The notes below the pieces were generated by a model. It saw nothing but the letters and a program-made list of their open reading frames with translations, made no database searches and had not been told where the DNA came from. From positions 62,001 to 126,000 of the forward strand of contig PVBG01000011.1 in the NCBI GenBank assembly GCA_002968845.1: a stretch of DNA of 64,000 nt, given 5' to 3'. The stretch is from Neorhizobium tomejilense. Lineage in GTDB: Bacteria; Pseudomonadota; Alphaproteobacteria; Rhizobiales; Rhizobiaceae. The first letter of the stretch is position 1, and every line of letters begins with the position of its first letter. Both the position numbers and the translations under genes were made by a program. Shown here piece by piece: positions 27,982 to 38,789 of the stretch.

Positions 27982-28752
27982 TCAGGCGTGTTTGCGGCGG
28001 AAGATCATGCCGATGACCACGGCAACGAGGGCCGCCGCAAGGCCGTACCAGGTCACGGCATATTGCAGGTGGCTGTTCGGCAGGTCGAACTGGGTGACGC
28101 CGCCTTTGGGCCAGCCGCCCGGATTGACGATCGAGCCATCGGCATCCACGAAGAACTGCACGACCTTCGACGCATCGATACCGGTGGTCGAGGCCATGGC
28201 GTCGAGATCCTTCCAGAAGAAGATGTTCTTGGCGAGATCGTTGTCCGGAACGATCGAGGACGGCTTTTCGCCAAGCCGCACCCGCGCATAACCGGTGACG
28301 GTCTGCTGGCCGGCAACCTCCCCGGCCGCACGGGTTTTCGGGTCCTTCATCTCATAGGGCACGAAACCGCGGTTGACGAACAGGATGCGGCCGTCGGCAA
28401 GCGTCATCGGGGTGTAGACGTAGAAGCCGGTCCGGCCGCCGAAGGTCGCGAAGAAATGCCGCTCACTGGCGTGGTCGAAGGTGCCGGTGACCGATATCCG
28501 GCGGTATTCGATATCGCCGCCGGATTTTTCGATCGCCTCGATATCGGAAAGCGCGACGGGTGCCGTCGCCCTCCGCTGAGCGATATCGGCGAGCAGGCCT
28601 TCCTTCCAATGCAGCCGCTCCACCTGCCAGGTGCCGAGCGACAGCAGGATGGCGAGCGCCGCCAGCACCACGACGGCGGTCGCGATCACCCGGCCAGGGC
28701 CGCGGGCGGGCGTCTTATCCGATGTGGTTCGCGAGGGAGCCTTGGTTGCCAT
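27982..28752 (-). CDS. SURF1-family cytochrome oxidase assembly protein
   Basis: 256 residues with membrane helices near each end (about 24-42 and 230-250) flanking a periplasmic domain, as in SURF1/Shy1. Conserved YRRISVTGTFDH, FVNRGFVP and the C-terminal LQYAVTWYGLA. It helps heme a insertion into CtaD. It lies downstream of ctaE, separated by a hairpin; the DUF983 gene often found between them in related genomes is absent. Confidence 0.92.
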   Translation of the reverse strand: MATKAPSRTTSDKTPARGPGRVIATAVVVLAALAILLSLGTWQVERLHWKEGLLADIAQRRATAPVALSDIEAIEKSGGDIEYRRISVTGTFDHASERHFFATFGGRTGFYVYTPMTLADGRILFVNRGFVPYEMKDPKTRAAGEVAGQQTVTGYARVRLGEKPSSIVPDNDLAKNIFFWKDLDAMASTTGIDASKVVQFFVDADGSIVNPGGWPKGGVTQFDLPNSHLQYAVTWYGLAAALVAVVIGMIFRRKHA

Positions 28753-28763
28753 TCGTTCCAGTC

Positions 28764-28797
28764 CTCAAAAAGCAGAAGGGCGGCTTGTCGCCGCCCT
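28764..28797 (-). terminator. Hairpin between ctaE and SURF1 gene
   Basis: AGGGCGGC/GCCGCCCT (28790-28797 and 28777-28784, 5-nt loop) is perfect and, read on the minus strand, is followed by a T-rich TTCTGCTTTTTG. It resembles an intrinsic terminator or attenuator between the oxidase operon and the SURF1 gene; the tract is not uninterrupted, so read-through is likely. Confidence 0.6.
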
Positions 28798-28819
28798 CCC
28801 GGAATTCATGTCCCCTGGC

Positions 28820-29695
28820 TCAATGGGCGAGCGGTGCGCCCCAGCCACCCCAGATGTAGATGGCGAAGAAGAGGAACAGCCACACCACGTCGACGAAATG
28901 CCAGTACCAGGCGGCGGCTTCGAAGCCGAAATGCTGGGTGGGCGTAAAACCGCCGTTGATCGCGCGCAGCAGGCAGACAGCCAGGAAGATCGTGCCGACC
29001 AGGACGTGGAAGCCGTGGAAGCCGGTCGCCATGAAGAAGGTCGCGCCGTAGATCGAGTTCGAGAACGCGAACGGAGCGTGGATATACTCGTAAGCCTGGA
29101 CGCAGGAGAACAGGATGCCGAGTGCGACGGTCAGCGCCAGACCGCTGATCAGGCCCTTGCGGTCGCCGTGCAGCAGCGCATGGTGAGCCCAGGTGACGCA
29201 GGTGCCGGACAGAAGCAGGATGACCGTGTTGTAGATCGGCAGGTGCCAGGGGTCGAGCACCTCGACGCCCTTCGGCGGCCACTGACCGCCGAGGAACTCG
29301 ACGCGGGTCGCCTGGATCGCCTCGTTGGCGTAGAGGCTGGCATCGAAAAAGGCCCAGAACCAGGCGACGAAGAACATCACTTCCGAAGCGATGAACATGA
29401 TCATGCCGTAGCGCAGATGCAGCGAGACGACGCGGGTATGGGCGCCCGAATTGCCTTCCTTGACCGTGTCCGTCCACCAGCCGATCATCGTGTAGATGAT
29501 GATCGCCAGGCCGCCGTAGAACCACCATGGGCTCGCCCAGTTAAGGCCGAAAAGATGAAACTCGCCGCCCTTCAGATAGCGCATGTAGGCGACGCCGCCG
29601 AAGGTCATGACGAAGGCGCCGAGCGAAGCCAGGATCGGCCACGGGCTCGGATCGATGATGTGGTAGTCGTGATTTTTCTGATGCGCGTCGGCCAT
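28820..29695 (-). CDS. ctaE: Cytochrome c oxidase subunit III
   Basis: 291 residues with seven membrane helices expected, part of the aa3-type terminal oxidase. Recognisable segments are EVMFFVAWFWAFF (near 98), THHALLHGDR-like WAHHALLHGDR (near 178) and the C-terminal AAAWYWHFVDVVWLFLF. Fourth structural gene of the cta operon, after ctaG with a 51-nt gap. Confidence 0.97.
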   Translation of the reverse strand: MADAHQKNHDYHIIDPSPWPILASLGAFVMTFGGVAYMRYLKGGEFHLFGLNWASPWWFYGGLAIIIYTMIGWWTDTVKEGNSGAHTRVVSLHLRYGMIMFIASEVMFFVAWFWAFFDASLYANEAIQATRVEFLGGQWPPKGVEVLDPWHLPIYNTVILLLSGTCVTWAHHALLHGDRKGLISGLALTVALGILFSCVQAYEYIHAPFAFSNSIYGATFFMATGFHGFHVLVGTIFLAVCLLRAINGGFTPTQHFGFEAAAWYWHFVDVVWLFLFFAIYIWGGWGAPLAH

Positions 29696-29746
29696 GTCAG
29701 AATCCCCGGATGAATGCCTGCTCCGCCGGAAAACCGGCGAACCCTC

Positions 29747-30382
29747 TTAAAGTTTCCCCACGCCTGTGTTCTGGGCGCCCGTCTTCGGGGCGCCTGCCTT
29801 CGGGCCTTCCGGCAGAGCCGCGACCGGTTTGCCCGGCTCGCTCGGATAGAAGGTGTAGGACAGGGTGATCGTCTTGATGTTCTTGGTCTCTTGGGCCGTG
29901 GCGAACTCCGGGTCAACGAAGAACACCACCGGCATCTGGACCGACTGGCCGGGCTGCAGCGTCTGCTCGGTGAAGCAGAAGCACTCGACCTTGTTGAAAT
30001 AGGCGCCCGCTTCCATCGGCGTGACGTTGAACACCGCACTGCCCGTCGTCGGCTTCGACGAGCGGTTGGTCGCGGTATATTCGATCTGCACGGTCTCGCC
30101 GATCTTCGGACTGACCGACTTGGCGGGCATGAACTCCCAGTTCAGGCCCGGCGAAATGTTGGCGTCGAACGTCACCTGGATAGGCTTGTTCAGGATCTTG
30201 TCGGAATACTGCTCGACGCGCTGGGTCGTGCCGTTATAGCCGGTGACCTGGCAGAACAGCCGGTAGAGCGGAACGGAAGCATAGGCGGCGCCGACCATGC
30301 CGGCCACGAAAACGGCGCAGCCGGCGAAGATCGCGCTGTTGCTGACCCGCTTTGCCTGACCGTTCTGATTGACGTCCGTCAT
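29747..30382 (-). CDS. ctaG: Cytochrome c oxidase assembly protein CtaG (Cox11)
   Basis: 211 residues: one N-terminal membrane helix (about 14-34) and a periplasmic immunoglobulin-like domain with the copper-binding [10 protein letters not shown] motif (near 133). Delivers copper to the CuB site of subunit I. The C-terminal tail is Pro/Ala/Gly rich. It starts 9 nt after the small coxF-like gene. Confidence 0.95.
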   Translation of the reverse strand: MTDVNQNGQAKRVSNSAIFAGCAVFVAGMVGAAYASVPLYRLFCQVTGYNGTTQRVEQYSDKILNKPIQVTFDANISPGLNWEFMPAKSVSPKIGETVQIEYTATNRSSKPTTGSAVFNVTPMEAGAYFNKVECFCFTEQTLQPGQSVQMPVVFFVDPEFATAQETKNIKTITLSYTFYPSEPGKPVAALPEGPKAGAPKTGAQNTGVGKL

Positions 30383-30391
30383 CGCTCCACC

Positions 30392-30529
30392 CTAGTTCCC
30401 GACTCCGCCGATTTTCACCAGCGTCATGATGTAGAAGAGGACCACGAGCCCGGCGAGAACGATGCCGAGCGCGACATTGCGGTTGCGGCGGGACTTCCTC
30501 TGGGCTTCGCTGAGCTTGATCTTTTCCAT
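30392..30529 (-). CDS. Small CoxF-like membrane protein of the oxidase operon
   Basis: A 45-residue frame with a basic N-terminus ([18 protein letters not shown]) and one hydrophobic helix (about 19-40: VALGIVLAGLVVLFYIMTLV). The ATG at 30527-30529 overlaps the ctaB stop by 1 nt (TGATG), and ctaG follows 9 nt later, so it is translationally coupled in the oxidase operon. Very short proteins of this type at this position are called CoxF in alphaproteobacteria; a role in assembly is presumed. Confidence 0.82.
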   Translation of the reverse strand: MEKIKLSEAQRKSRRNRNVALGIVLAGLVVLFYIMTLVKIGGVGN

Positions 30530-31485
30530 CACAGCAGACCTCCCACGAGGTGCGGCAGTCCCGCGAGCAGCCGGTCGGCCAGGAGGCCTGAGAAGATCGC
30601 AAAGAGATAGAAGATCGAATAGGCGAACATCTTCTTCGCCGGCATCATCTTCTCATCGCCGTCGGGCATGCGCCGGACGGCGATGGAACAGATGACGAAG
30701 ATCGCGCCGAGCAAGGCGGCGAAGATGCCGTAACCGAGGCCGGCAAGGCCGGTGAGGGTGGGGGCGACCGCGATCACTGCGGTCAGCACCGCATAAACGA
30801 TGATCTGGTTCTTGGTCGAGGCCTCGCCTGCGACATTGGGCATCATCGGCACGCCGACCGAGCCGTAGTCGCGCATCTTGAAGAGCGCGAGTGCCCAGAA
30901 ATGCGCCGGCGTCCACAGGAAGATGATCAGGAAAAGCAGGATGCTGTCGAGCGATACGCCGCCCGTGACGCAGGCCCAACCGATCATCGGGGGAAATGCA
31001 CCGGAGGCGCCGCCGATGACGATGTTCTGCGGCGTCGAGCGCTTCAGCCACATCGTGTAGACGACGGCATAAAAAAAGATCGTGAAGGCGAGCAGGCCGG
31101 CCGAGAACCAGTTGACCGCAAGACCGAGGATGACGACCGAAAAAACCGAGAGCGTCAGGCCGAAGGCAAGCGCTTCCTGGGGCAGGATGCGGCCCGCCGG
31201 GATCGGGCGCTTGGCGGTGCGGGTCATGACCGCGTCGATATCGGCGTCGTACCACATGTTCAGTGCACCCGAGGCGCCGGCGCCGACCGCGATGCAGAGA
31301 ATGGAAATCACGCCGAGGACCGGGTTGATCTGACCCGGCGCGAGAATGAGACCGGCGAATGCGGTGAAGACCACGAGCGACATCACCCGCGGCTTCAGGA
31401 GTTCGAAGAAATCGCGCGCACTCGCTTCCGAGAGGCGTGAGCCTCCATCGGTGCCGAGAGCGTCGTGATTGTCCATAACCGTCAT
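30529..31485 (-). CDS. ctaB: Protoheme IX farnesyltransferase (heme O synthase)
   Basis: 318 residues, polytopic UbiA-fold prenyltransferase attaching farnesyl to heme b, the first step to heme a. The aspartate motif [15 protein letters not shown] (near 80) and the second one, [16 protein letters not shown] (near 200), are intact. Located between ctaD and the coxF-like gene, as in other alphaproteobacterial aa3 operons. Confidence 0.96.
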   Translation of the reverse strand: MTVMDNHDALGTDGGSRLSEASARDFFELLKPRVMSLVVFTAFAGLILAPGQINPVLGVISILCIAVGAGASGALNMWYDADIDAVMTRTAKRPIPAGRILPQEALAFGLTLSVFSVVILGLAVNWFSAGLLAFTIFFYAVVYTMWLKRSTPQNIVIGGASGAFPPMIGWACVTGGVSLDSILLFLIIFLWTPAHFWALALFKMRDYGSVGVPMMPNVAGEASTKNQIIVYAVLTAVIAVAPTLTGLAGLGYGIFAALLGAIFVICSIAVRRMPDGDEKMMPAKKMFAYSIFYLFAIFSGLLADRLLAGLPHLVGGLL

Positions 31486-31510
31486 TGAACCGTCCTGTTT
31501 GGTATTTCAA

Positions 31511-31532
31511 GGCATCGCGTTGCCGCGATGCC
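31511..31532. other. Hairpin between ctaD and ctaB
   Basis: GGCATCGCG/CGCGATGCC (31511-31519 and 31524-31532) is a perfect 9-bp stem with a TTGC loop. The T-rich side (CTTTTT) follows on the plus strand, where no gene is seen; on the coding strand it is a plain intercistronic stem-loop that could tune the ctaD to ctaB mRNA ratio. Confidence 0.5.
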
Positions 31533-31552
31533 CTTTTTCAAGGATCTAGCGC

Positions 31553-33277
<1,725 letters not shown>

Positions 33278-34162
33278 TTACTTGGATTCATTTGCCGCGA
33301 CGGCAAAATTGCCGGCAGGCTTGTCGACCGCAGCCACGAGAGCCTTGTAGGCGCCCGGCAGGTCGGTCGCAGCAGCTGCGAGCCAGGTCTTGTACTTGTC
33401 TTCCGAGACGACGCGGATGGCGATCGGCATGTACGCGTGGTCCTTGCCGCACAGTTCGGAGCACTGGCCGTAATAGAGGCCTTCCTTCTCTGCCTTGAAC
33501 CAGGTTTCGTTCAGGCGGCCCGGAACGGCATCGATCTTGAGCCCGAAAGCCGGCATTGCGAAGGCGTGGATGACGTCGGACGGAGCGGCGGTCACCAGCA
33601 CGCGCACGGTCTTGTTGACCGGAATGATCATTTCGTTGTCGACGGCGAGAAGACGCGGATAGACGGCAGGATCGGTCTTGCCGGCGGCGGCGCGGTCCTG
33701 GTCCTTCAGCATGAAGCTGTCGAAGGCCACCGGTGCCGGCGTGCCTTCATATTCATAATTCCACTGCCATTGGGTGGCGGTGGCCTTGACCGTCATGTCC
33801 GATTCCGGAATTTCGAGCTGGGCATTCAGGAGATTGAAGGAGGGAATGGCGAGGAAGAAGAGGATGAGAACCGGGCCAAGCGTCCAGATGATCTCGATCG
33901 CCGTATTGTGGCTGGTCCGCGACGGTACCGGATTGGCGCTGGCGCGGAACTTGACGACGACGACGACCAGCAGGGCCAGAACCAAAAGCGTGGTCGGCAC
34001 GATGAACCACAGCGTATAGTGGTTGAACCAGCGGATCTGGTGCATGATCGGCGTTGCTGCCGCCTGGAAATCAATCTGCCACGGATGCGGCTGGTCCGCA
34101 AAACCTGCGGAAGCAAAGAGCAGACAGATGAGCGCCGTCATCACTGCAAAAGCCCTGTTCAT
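33278..34162 (-). CDS. ctaC: Cytochrome c oxidase subunit II
   Basis: 294 residues: a signal peptide (about 1-22), two membrane helices, and a periplasmic cupredoxin domain. The aromatic electron-entry segment QWQWNYEYEG is near residue 131 and the CuA motif CSELCGKDHAYM near 236. It transfers electrons from cytochrome c to subunit I. GGGGAG about 9 nt upstream fixes ATG 34162; the longer in-frame extension is rejected. First gene of the oxidase operon. Confidence 0.96.
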   Translation of the reverse strand: MNRAFAVMTALICLLFASAGFADQPHPWQIDFQAAATPIMHQIRWFNHYTLWFIVPTTLLVLALLVVVVVKFRASANPVPSRTSHNTAIEIIWTLGPVLILFFLAIPSFNLLNAQLEIPESDMTVKATATQWQWNYEYEGTPAPVAFDSFMLKDQDRAAAGKTDPAVYPRLLAVDNEMIIPVNKTVRVLVTAAPSDVIHAFAMPAFGLKIDAVPGRLNETWFKAEKEGLYYGQCSELCGKDHAYMPIAIRVVSEDKYKTWLAAAATDLPGAYKALVAAVDKPAGNFAVAANESK

Positions 34163-34184
34163 CACTACATATCTCCCCATGCGT

Positions 34185-34198
34185 CTGATCTCGATCAA
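34185..34198 (-). promoter_or_regulatory. FNR/FixK-like box ahead of ctaC
   Basis: Read on the minus strand, TTGATCGAGATCAG matches the FNR/FixK consensus TTGAT-N4-ATCAA at 9 of 10 defined positions. It ends 23 nt before the ctaC start, probably at or after the transcription start, a position that suits repression better than activation. Oxygen repression of the aa3 oxidase under low oxygen would make physiological sense. Confidence 0.5.
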
Positions 34199-34573
34199 AC
34201 CGAACGCAGAATCCAAGCTATATGGTCTGCTTCAATCACAGTTTGCCTGCCGCCGCAATATCTGGCGGGAAAAGCCCGTGCGGCATTTTTGCGCCTCGGG
34301 GATAAGCTTGGAATCCCGCGATAATCAGGGGCTGTAGCTCGCTTTTCCGACCCGGCCGACATCGTATTTCAACGGCCTTCCACATCTCCGGCCGCGTCAT
34401 TATAGACCGTACGAGGGCCAAAATCCGGCTTTTTCCTGATAAAAGTGACGGCTGGGCCACGTGGCCCGGCGGGTCCCACTTTCGCCGTACTCCACTGGAA
34501 AGAGGTCAGGGCTTTTCATTTCGTCTAGTGAACGACAAGAATAGCCGCACTGATTCGTCTTCCAGAGGTTTCC
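34199..34573. other. Divergent intergenic region ctaC/ialB
   Basis: About 375 bp without a credible gene. It must hold promoters for the minus-strand cta operon and for ialB. A perfect 14-bp palindrome GGGCCACGTGGCCC lies at 34454-34467; it could be a factor site or an RNA hairpin. Short frames here show no ribosome-binding site or protein-like composition. Confidence 0.6.
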
Positions 34574-35221
34574 ATGGGTCGTCCCTCCCTGATCTGCGCC
34601 GGTCTAGCCGTGATGCTTGCAGCCGCCGTTTCGCTTCCCGCGTTCGCGCAGCAGCCGCAACCCGGCCCGCGGCCCGCGGCACCCCAGCCGGCCCCCGTTC
34701 CGGCACAGGGCGCCAAGCCGGGACCACAGGCACCCCGGCCGGCGCCGAACGGGCAGGCCCAGCAGCCTTCGGGGCAGCAGGCGCAGCCCCCGGGCAACGT
34801 GCGCGAGAACCATGGCGCATGGTCGATCATCTGCGACCGGCCGGCCGGCGCTTCCGCGGACCAGTGCGCGCTGATGCAGAACGTCATCGCCGAGGACCGG
34901 CCGGAAGTCGGCCTGTCGGTGGTGGTGCTGAAGACCGCCGACCGCAAGGCGCGCATCCTGCGCATCCTCGCGCCGCTCGGCGTGCTGCTGAAGGACGGCA
35001 TGGAACTCTATGTCGACAACAACAATATCGGCCGCGCCTATTTCACCCGCTGCTTCTCCGAGGGTTGTTATGTGGAAGTGGAGATCGACGAGGAACTGAT
35101 GCGTATCCTGCGCGCGGGCAAGGCTGCCGTCTTTGCCCTGCGCGAATCCGCCGATCAGGACCGGGTCGGCATTCCGATCGAGCTCACCGGCTTCGGCCCA
35201 GGCTACGACGCGCTTCCGTGA
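34574..35221 (+). CDS. Invasion-associated locus B (IalB) family protein
   Basis: 215 residues. A signal peptide (about 1-25, ending AFAQ) leads to a 50-residue Pro/Gln/Ala-rich linker, then the IalB domain starting at NHGAWSIICDRP (near 81) and including CALMQNV, a paired Cys in YFTRCFSEGCYVEV (near 155) and ALRESADQDRVGIPI. A periplasmic or envelope protein; its role in rhizobia is unclear. Probably starts its own transcript. Confidence 0.88.
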   Translation: MGRPSLICAGLAVMLAAAVSLPAFAQQPQPGPRPAAPQPAPVPAQGAKPGPQAPRPAPNGQAQQPSGQQAQPPGNVRENHGAWSIICDRPAGASADQCALMQNVIAEDRPEVGLSVVVLKTADRKARILRILAPLGVLLKDGMELYVDNNNIGRAYFTRCFSEGCYVEVEIDEELMRILRAGKAAVFALRESADQDRVGIPIELTGFGPGYDALP

Positions 35222-35266
35222 TGTCATAATGAGACGTTCGGAGCTTTATGGGCCTTGAGGGCAGGC

Positions 35267-35458
35267 GTGATTTCCCGTGCGCTTCGACGACGCGCTGCGC
35301 GACGCGGTCCTGCCTTCGCCTTCCAATTGAAGCTCTTCTTTCTTGTGTGCGTGATCATTGCCGCTATATATGGCGCGTGGTCGGTCAAGCCGCGCATCCT
35401 GCTCATCCAGGGCGGTCCGGCCATTTTCGCTCTCGTGCTGACAGTCCTGGCGTCCTGA
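35267..35458 (+). CDS. Small membrane protein, unknown function
   Basis: 63 residues from GTG 35267, with GAGG just upstream. A basic Arg/Ala-rich N-terminus is followed by two hydrophobic segments (about 20-37 and 43-62). No family recognised. It ends 4 nt before ispH, so it is probably cotranscribed with it. In-frame TTG 35255 is an alternative start. Confidence 0.6.
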   Translation: MISRALRRRAARRGPAFAFQLKLFFLVCVIIAAIYGAWSVKPRILLIQGGPAIFALVLTVLAS

Positions 35459-35462
35459 TTTG

Positions 35463-36470
35463 ATGGCATCATCCATACTTGAAAAAAGCCCGCTCAAGAT
35501 CCGTCTCTGCGGCCCGCGCGGTTTCTGCGCCGGTGTCGACAGGGCGATCCAGATCGTCGTGCTGGCGCTGAAGGCCTATGGCGCGCCGGTCTATGTCCGC
35601 CACGAGATCGTCCACAACCGCTACGTGGTCGAGGGTCTCGAAGCGAAGGGCGCCGTTTTCGTCGAGGAACTGGACGAAATCCCGACCGAACATCGCGAGC
35701 AGCCGGTTGTCTTCTCCGCCCACGGCGTACCGAAATCCGTGCCCGAGGATGCCGAGGCCCGCAATCTCTTCTATCTCGACGCGACCTGCCCGCTGGTTTC
35801 GAAAGTCCACAAGCAGGCGATGCGCCACCAGCGCCTCGGCCGCCATGTGGTGCTGATCGGCCATGCCGGTCATCCGGAAGTGATCGGCACGATGGGCCAG
35901 CTGCCGCCGGGCACGGTGTCGCTCATCGACACGATCGCCGACGCGGAAGCCTATGTCCCCGAAGATCCGGACAATCTCGGTTACGTCACCCAGACGACCC
36001 TCTCGGTGGACGACACGGCAGGCGTCATCGCCAAGCTGCAGGAGCGTTTCCCGAACCTCACGGCGCCTTCCGCCGACAGCATCTGTTACGCCACCACCAA
36101 CCGCCAGGAAGCGGTCAAGGAAGCTGCCCCCGGCTGCGACCTCTTTATCGTCGTCGGTGCTCCCAATTCGTCGAATTCCAAGCGGCTGGTCGAAGTGGCG
36201 CTGAGGGCAGGGGCCAAGCGCTCCCTCCTGGTGCAGCGCGCCTCCGAATTAAACTGGGACGAGATCGGCCAAATCGGCACGCTCGGCCTTTCCGCCGGCG
36301 CCTCCGCCCCGGAAGTCATCGTCGACGAGATCATCGCCGCCTTCAAGGAGCGTTTCGACGCCGAGATCGAGCTGGCGATCACCGCGGAGGAAACCGAAAA
36401 CTTCCTCGTCAACCGCGAGCTGCGCGGCGTGCCTCTGACGGTTGATGACATGGCCTGGGTGAATGGGTGA
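35463..36470 (+). CDS. ispH: 4-hydroxy-3-methylbut-2-enyl diphosphate reductase
   Basis: Last step of the MEP isoprenoid pathway, giving IPP and DMAPP. 335 residues. The three [4Fe-4S] cysteines are in GFCAGV (near 22), DATCPLV (near 106) and [10 protein letters not shown] (near 206). The His and Glu substrate contacts ([11 protein letters not shown]) are present. ATG 35463 is used rather than the in-frame TTG at 35460. Confidence 0.97.
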   Translation: MASSILEKSPLKIRLCGPRGFCAGVDRAIQIVVLALKAYGAPVYVRHEIVHNRYVVEGLEAKGAVFVEELDEIPTEHREQPVVFSAHGVPKSVPEDAEARNLFYLDATCPLVSKVHKQAMRHQRLGRHVVLIGHAGHPEVIGTMGQLPPGTVSLIDTIADAEAYVPEDPDNLGYVTQTTLSVDDTAGVIAKLQERFPNLTAPSADSICYATTNRQEAVKEAAPGCDLFIVVGAPNSSNSKRLVEVALRAGAKRSLLVQRASELNWDEIGQIGTLGLSAGASAPEVIVDEIIAAFKERFDAEIELAITAEETENFLVNRELRGVPLTVDDMAWVNG

Positions 36471-36612
36471 GGAGCAGCCCGGCGAAGCCTGAAAAAACGA
36501 TAGAGTGGTCCGATTTCAGCTTCGGACGCCCCGGCCTCTAGCGAAGGGCCGGGCGAGCCGCTAGGAAAGCCCCATCACCTATCTGCGCGGCAGAATCAAG
36601 CGGGATGACACC

Positions 36613-37596
36613 TTGGCCGTTTACACCGATATCACCGAAGACGACCTGAAGCAGTTCCTGACCGAATACGATGTCGGCGAATTGACCTCCTACAAGGGAA
36701 TTGCCGAGGGCGTCGAGAATTCGAACTTCCTGCTGCACACGACCCGCGATCCGCTGATCCTGACGCTTTACGAAAAGCGGACGGATGAGCGTGACCTGCC
36801 GTTTTTCCTCGGCCTGATGCAGCATCTGGCGGCTGGCGGCCTGTCCTGCCCGCTGCCCCTGCCGCGCAACGAGGGAAATCTCTACGGCACCCTGTCCGGC
36901 CGGCCCGCCGCCCTCATCTCCTTCCTCGAAGGCATGTGGCTGAGGAAGCCGGAGGCGAAACATTGCCGCGAGGTCGGCAAGGCGCTCGCCCGGATGCACC
37001 TCTCCGGCCAGGATTTCGAGCTGACGCGCCCGAACTCGCTTTCCGTCGAAGGCTGGAAGACGCTTTGGGAAAAGTCCGCCGCGCGCGCCGACGAGGTCGA
37101 AACCGGCCTTCAGGATGAGATCTCCTCGGAACTTGATCACCTGGACCGGAACTGGCCGAAGGATTTGGCCGCCGGCGTCATCCATGCGGATCTCTTCCAG
37201 GACAATGTCTTCTTTCTCGGCGACGAACTGTCCGGCCTGATCGACTTCTATTTCGCCTGCAACGACCTGCTGGCCTATGACGTCTCGATCTGCCTGAATG
37301 CCTGGTGTTTCGAAAAGGACGGCGCCTACAACCTCACCAAGGGCCAGGCGCTGCTCGAAGGCTACCAGAGCGTCCGTCCACTCGACGCAGGCGAGATCGA
37401 GGCCCTGCCGATCCTCGCCCGCGGTTCGGCGCTGCGGTTCTTCCTGACGCGGCTCTACGACTGGCTGACGACGCCGGCCGGCGCGCTGGTCGTCAAGAAG
37501 GACCCGCTCGAATATCTACGCAAGCTGCGCTTCCACCGCCAAATTACATCGGCCACCGAATACGGGCTGACTGAAGAAAGACTGTCCGCATCATGA
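36613..37596 (+). CDS. thrB: Homoserine kinase (aminoglycoside phosphotransferase-fold ThrB)
   Basis: 327 residues of the APH-like ThrB used by alphaproteobacteria, phosphorylating homoserine for threonine synthesis. The catalytic loop [14 protein letters not shown] is near 192 and the metal Asp is in [11 protein letters not shown] (near 211). The start is a TTG (36613) giving the expected [12 protein letters not shown]-terminus; no ATG fits. It overlaps rnhA by 4 nt. The partner gene thrC is also in this window at 56453-57853. Confidence 0.94.
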   Translation: MAVYTDITEDDLKQFLTEYDVGELTSYKGIAEGVENSNFLLHTTRDPLILTLYEKRTDERDLPFFLGLMQHLAAGGLSCPLPLPRNEGNLYGTLSGRPAALISFLEGMWLRKPEAKHCREVGKALARMHLSGQDFELTRPNSLSVEGWKTLWEKSAARADEVETGLQDEISSELDHLDRNWPKDLAAGVIHADLFQDNVFFLGDELSGLIDFYFACNDLLAYDVSICLNAWCFEKDGAYNLTKGQALLEGYQSVRPLDAGEIEALPILARGSALRFFLTRLYDWLTTPAGALVVKKDPLEYLRKLRFHRQITSATEYGLTEERLSAS

Positions 37597-38033
37597 AGCA
37601 GGTAGAGATTTTCACCGACGGCGCCTGTTCCGGCAATCCCGGCCCGGGCGGCTGGGGCGCCATCCTGCGTTATGGCGACACGGAAAAGGAAATGTTCGGC
37701 GGCGAGGCCGAGACGACCAATAACCGCATGGAGCTGATGGCGGCGATCTCCGCGCTGAACGCGCTGAAAACGCCGTGCGAAGTCAACCTTCATACCGACA
37801 GCAAATATGTGATGGACGGCATATCCAAGTGGATCTTCGGCTGGAAGAAGAACGGCTGGAAGACCGCCGACAAGAAGCCGGTGAAGAATGCCGAGCTCTG
37901 GCAGCAACTTGAGGAAGCGCGCAACAAGCACAAGGTGACGCTGCACTGGGTGAAAGGCCATGCCGGCCATCCGGAAAATGAGCGCGCCGACGAGCTTGCC
38001 CGCCTCGGCATGGCGCCGTTCAAGAAGAGATAA
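37593..38033 (+). CDS. rnhA: Ribonuclease HI
   Basis: 146 residues; degrades RNA in RNA-DNA hybrids. The four catalytic acidic residues are seen in [16 protein letters not shown] (Asp), NRMELMAAI (Glu), [11 protein letters not shown] (Asp) and [12 protein letters not shown] (Asp). The start overlaps the thrB stop (ATGA), showing coupling. Confidence 0.97.
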   Translation: MKQVEIFTDGACSGNPGPGGWGAILRYGDTEKEMFGGEAETTNNRMELMAAISALNALKTPCEVNLHTDSKYVMDGISKWIFGWKKNGWKTADKKPVKNAELWQQLEEARNKHKVTLHWVKGHAGHPENERADELARLGMAPFKKR

Positions 38034-38057
38034 TCGGCCAAGCCTGGGAGAGGATCG

Positions 38058-38786
38058 ATGGCCCAGAACGTTTACGACACGCCGGAATTCTTCGAGGGCT
38101 ACAGCCAGCTCGGCCGCTCGGTGCATGGTCTTGCCGGCGCCACCGAATGGCCGACGATCCGCACATTGCTTCCCGCGCTGAACGGCCTGCGCATCCTCGA
38201 TCTCGGCTGCGGTTTCGGCTGGTTCTCCCGTTTTGCGGCGGAGGAGGGCGCTGCCTCCGTGCTCGGCCTCGATCTTTCGGAAAACATGATTGCCAGGGCG
38301 CGGGCGGAAAACGCACACCCGGCCATCGTTTACGAGATCGCCGATCTGGAGCGGGTAGAACTGCCCGCGGCAGCCTTCGATCTTGCCTATAGCTCGCTCG
38401 CCTTCCATTACCTGGAGGATTTTGGCCGGCTGGTGGAAAAGGTTCATTCTGCCCTCGCGCCGGGTGGAAAGTTCGTTTTTACCATCGAGCACCCGATCTA
38501 CATGGCCTCCCGAAATCCCGGCTGGCGGACGGATGACGCGGGCCAGAGATTCTGGCCGGTGGATGGCTATTCGGTCGAGGGCCCGCGCACGACCGACTGG
38601 CTCGCCAAGGGCGTCGTCAAATATCACCGCACCATCGGCACGACGCTGAACACGCTGATCGATGGCGGTTTTGCCATCCGCCGTGTCGTCGAATGGCATC
38701 CTTCACCGGATCAGCTTGCCGCCAATCCGGCACTTGCCGAGGAGATGGACCGTCCGATGATCCTCGTGGTTTCCGCGGAGCGCTGA
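38058..38786 (+). CDS. Class I SAM-dependent methyltransferase
   Basis: 242 residues with the SAM-binding motif I ILDLGCGFGWFSRF (near 46) and acidic loop VLGLDLSENM (near 69). The methyl acceptor is unknown. GGGAGAGGATCG precedes ATG 38058. It sits between rnhA and an exo/endonuclease-fold gene, with only 3 nt to the latter, so the two are probably cotranscribed. Confidence 0.88.
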   Translation: MAQNVYDTPEFFEGYSQLGRSVHGLAGATEWPTIRTLLPALNGLRILDLGCGFGWFSRFAAEEGAASVLGLDLSENMIARARAENAHPAIVYEIADLERVELPAAAFDLAYSSLAFHYLEDFGRLVEKVHSALAPGGKFVFTIEHPIYMASRNPGWRTDDAGQRFWPVDGYSVEGPRTTDWLAKGVVKYHRTIGTTLNTLIDGGFAIRRVVEWHPSPDQLAANPALAEEMDRPMILVVSAER

Positions 38787-38789
38787 GCG

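Noticed and set aside
34163..34216. Longer ctaC start
   Set aside because: It would put 18 residues before the signal peptide and cross the FNR-like box and the GGGGAG ribosome-binding site.
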